From Anderseniella sp963698275 (GTDB lineage Bacteria > Pseudomonadota > Alphaproteobacteria > Rhizobiales > Aestuariivirgaceae): a stretch of DNA of 64,000 nucleotides. This document shows, in pieces, positions 63,879-64,000 of this stretch. The stretch spans positions 620,001-684,000 of the forward strand of contig CAVOQE010000009.1 of NCBI GenBank assembly GCA_963698275.1, written 5' to 3'. Every line of letters begins with the position of its first letter. Position 1 is the stretch's first letter. Below the pieces are notes generated by a model that worked only from the letters and a program-made list of their open reading frames with translations, was not told the origin of the DNA and searched no databases. The position numbers and the translations under genes are program-made.

Positions 63879-64000
63879 TCAGGCAGCTTTTTCCAGCGTG
63901 ACGCCTTTTTCAACAAGCAATTCACGCATGTCACCAAGGTCCTGCATGGAAACCATTTCAGACATGGAAAAAGTCACTCCAAAGGCTGTTTCCACAGCGA
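63879..64000 (-). CDS. Acyl carrier protein, C-terminal part (cut by window edge)
   Basis: The last 40 codons of a minus-strand gene, too short to stand out as a frame. They read AVETAFGVTFSMSEM, then VSMQDLGDMRELLVEKG and VTLEKAA, followed by TGA at 63881. This matches helices III-IV of an acyl carrier protein (AFGVxFxMxEM, then the xxLGDM helix). The phosphopantetheine serine motif lies beyond the window, so whether it is the fatty-acid ACP or a specialised ACP is not decidable here. Confidence 0.65.
   Translation of the reverse strand, partial: AVETAFGVTFSMSEMVSMQDLGDMRELLVEKGVTLEKAA

Overview
The window looks like a chromosomal segment of an alphaproteobacterium, probably Hyphomicrobiales (Rhizobiales)-like. 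The grounds are gene order and content: EVE protein–gpsA–tsaD divergent from hemC–hemD–mitofilin-like protein–hemY; a DUF1674 (SdhAF4-type) gene divergent from htpX, followed by rsmB–heparinase–purH; and a giant NAD-glutamate dehydrogenase of about 1600 residues. I cannot name a genus. There is no prophage, integrase, transposase gene or CRISPR array; the accessory material is operon-sized cassettes and small palindromic repeats.

Layout. 0.1-3.3 kb (minus): methyltransferase, EVE protein, gpsA, tsaD. 3.4-8.4 kb (plus): the tetrapyrrole cluster hemC-hemD-mitofilin-like-hemY, with two single-base frameshifts, then tRNA-Thr(CGU). 8.9-10.6 kb: a divergent SDR and a class II aldolase. 10.9-16.5 kb: an accessory block with an HNH protein, a soluble ComEC-like metallo-beta-lactamase-fold protein, and a tightly overlapping trio of a membrane protein, a membrane-anchored ClpB-D2-like AAA+ unfoldase and a Sel1-repeat membrane protein. 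16.5-18.5 kb: an FAD oxidase and MnmD, arranged as a split MnmC. 18.5-28.6 kb: a peptide-type ABC transporter (minus) divergent from MarR–creatininase–ketopantoate reductase-like–SDR–M20 peptidase (plus), together resembling an uptake and catabolism regulon. 28.6-36.7 kb: a PotABCD-like spermidine/putrescine-type transporter with an FAD amine oxidase, cupin, GlcG, SDR and class I glutamine amidotransferase. 36.7-36.9 kb: a sigma-54-like promoter followed about 85 nt later by a strong terminator, a candidate small RNA. 37-41 kb: a CHASE2 adenylate cyclase, FecR-domain protein and TPR/beta-barrel module.

41.4-64 kb is mostly housekeeping: YggT, folD, ppa, M3 peptidase, typA, argG, DUF1674, htpX, rsmB, heparinase, purH, YbjQ, NAD-GDH (frameshifted), an AhpD-like protein, prfC, and the C-terminus of an acyl carrier protein at the right edge. 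The small secreted-protein gene at 43.6 kb is bracketed by a 267-bp inverted-repeat element upstream and a REP-like hairpin array downstream; the array is flanked by a duplicated copy of the gene's own last 21 bases.

Three independent +1 indels, each one extra base in or beside a homopolymer (hemD, mitofilin-like gene, NAD-GDH), break genes otherwise intact on both sides. Consensus error is the simplest explanation, but the hemD A6 run could also slip. The most promising undescribed items are the membrane Clp-like trio (13.2-16.5 kb) and the sigma-54-driven small RNA candidate (36.8-36.9 kb). All functions are inferred by reading translated sequence; no database search was run.
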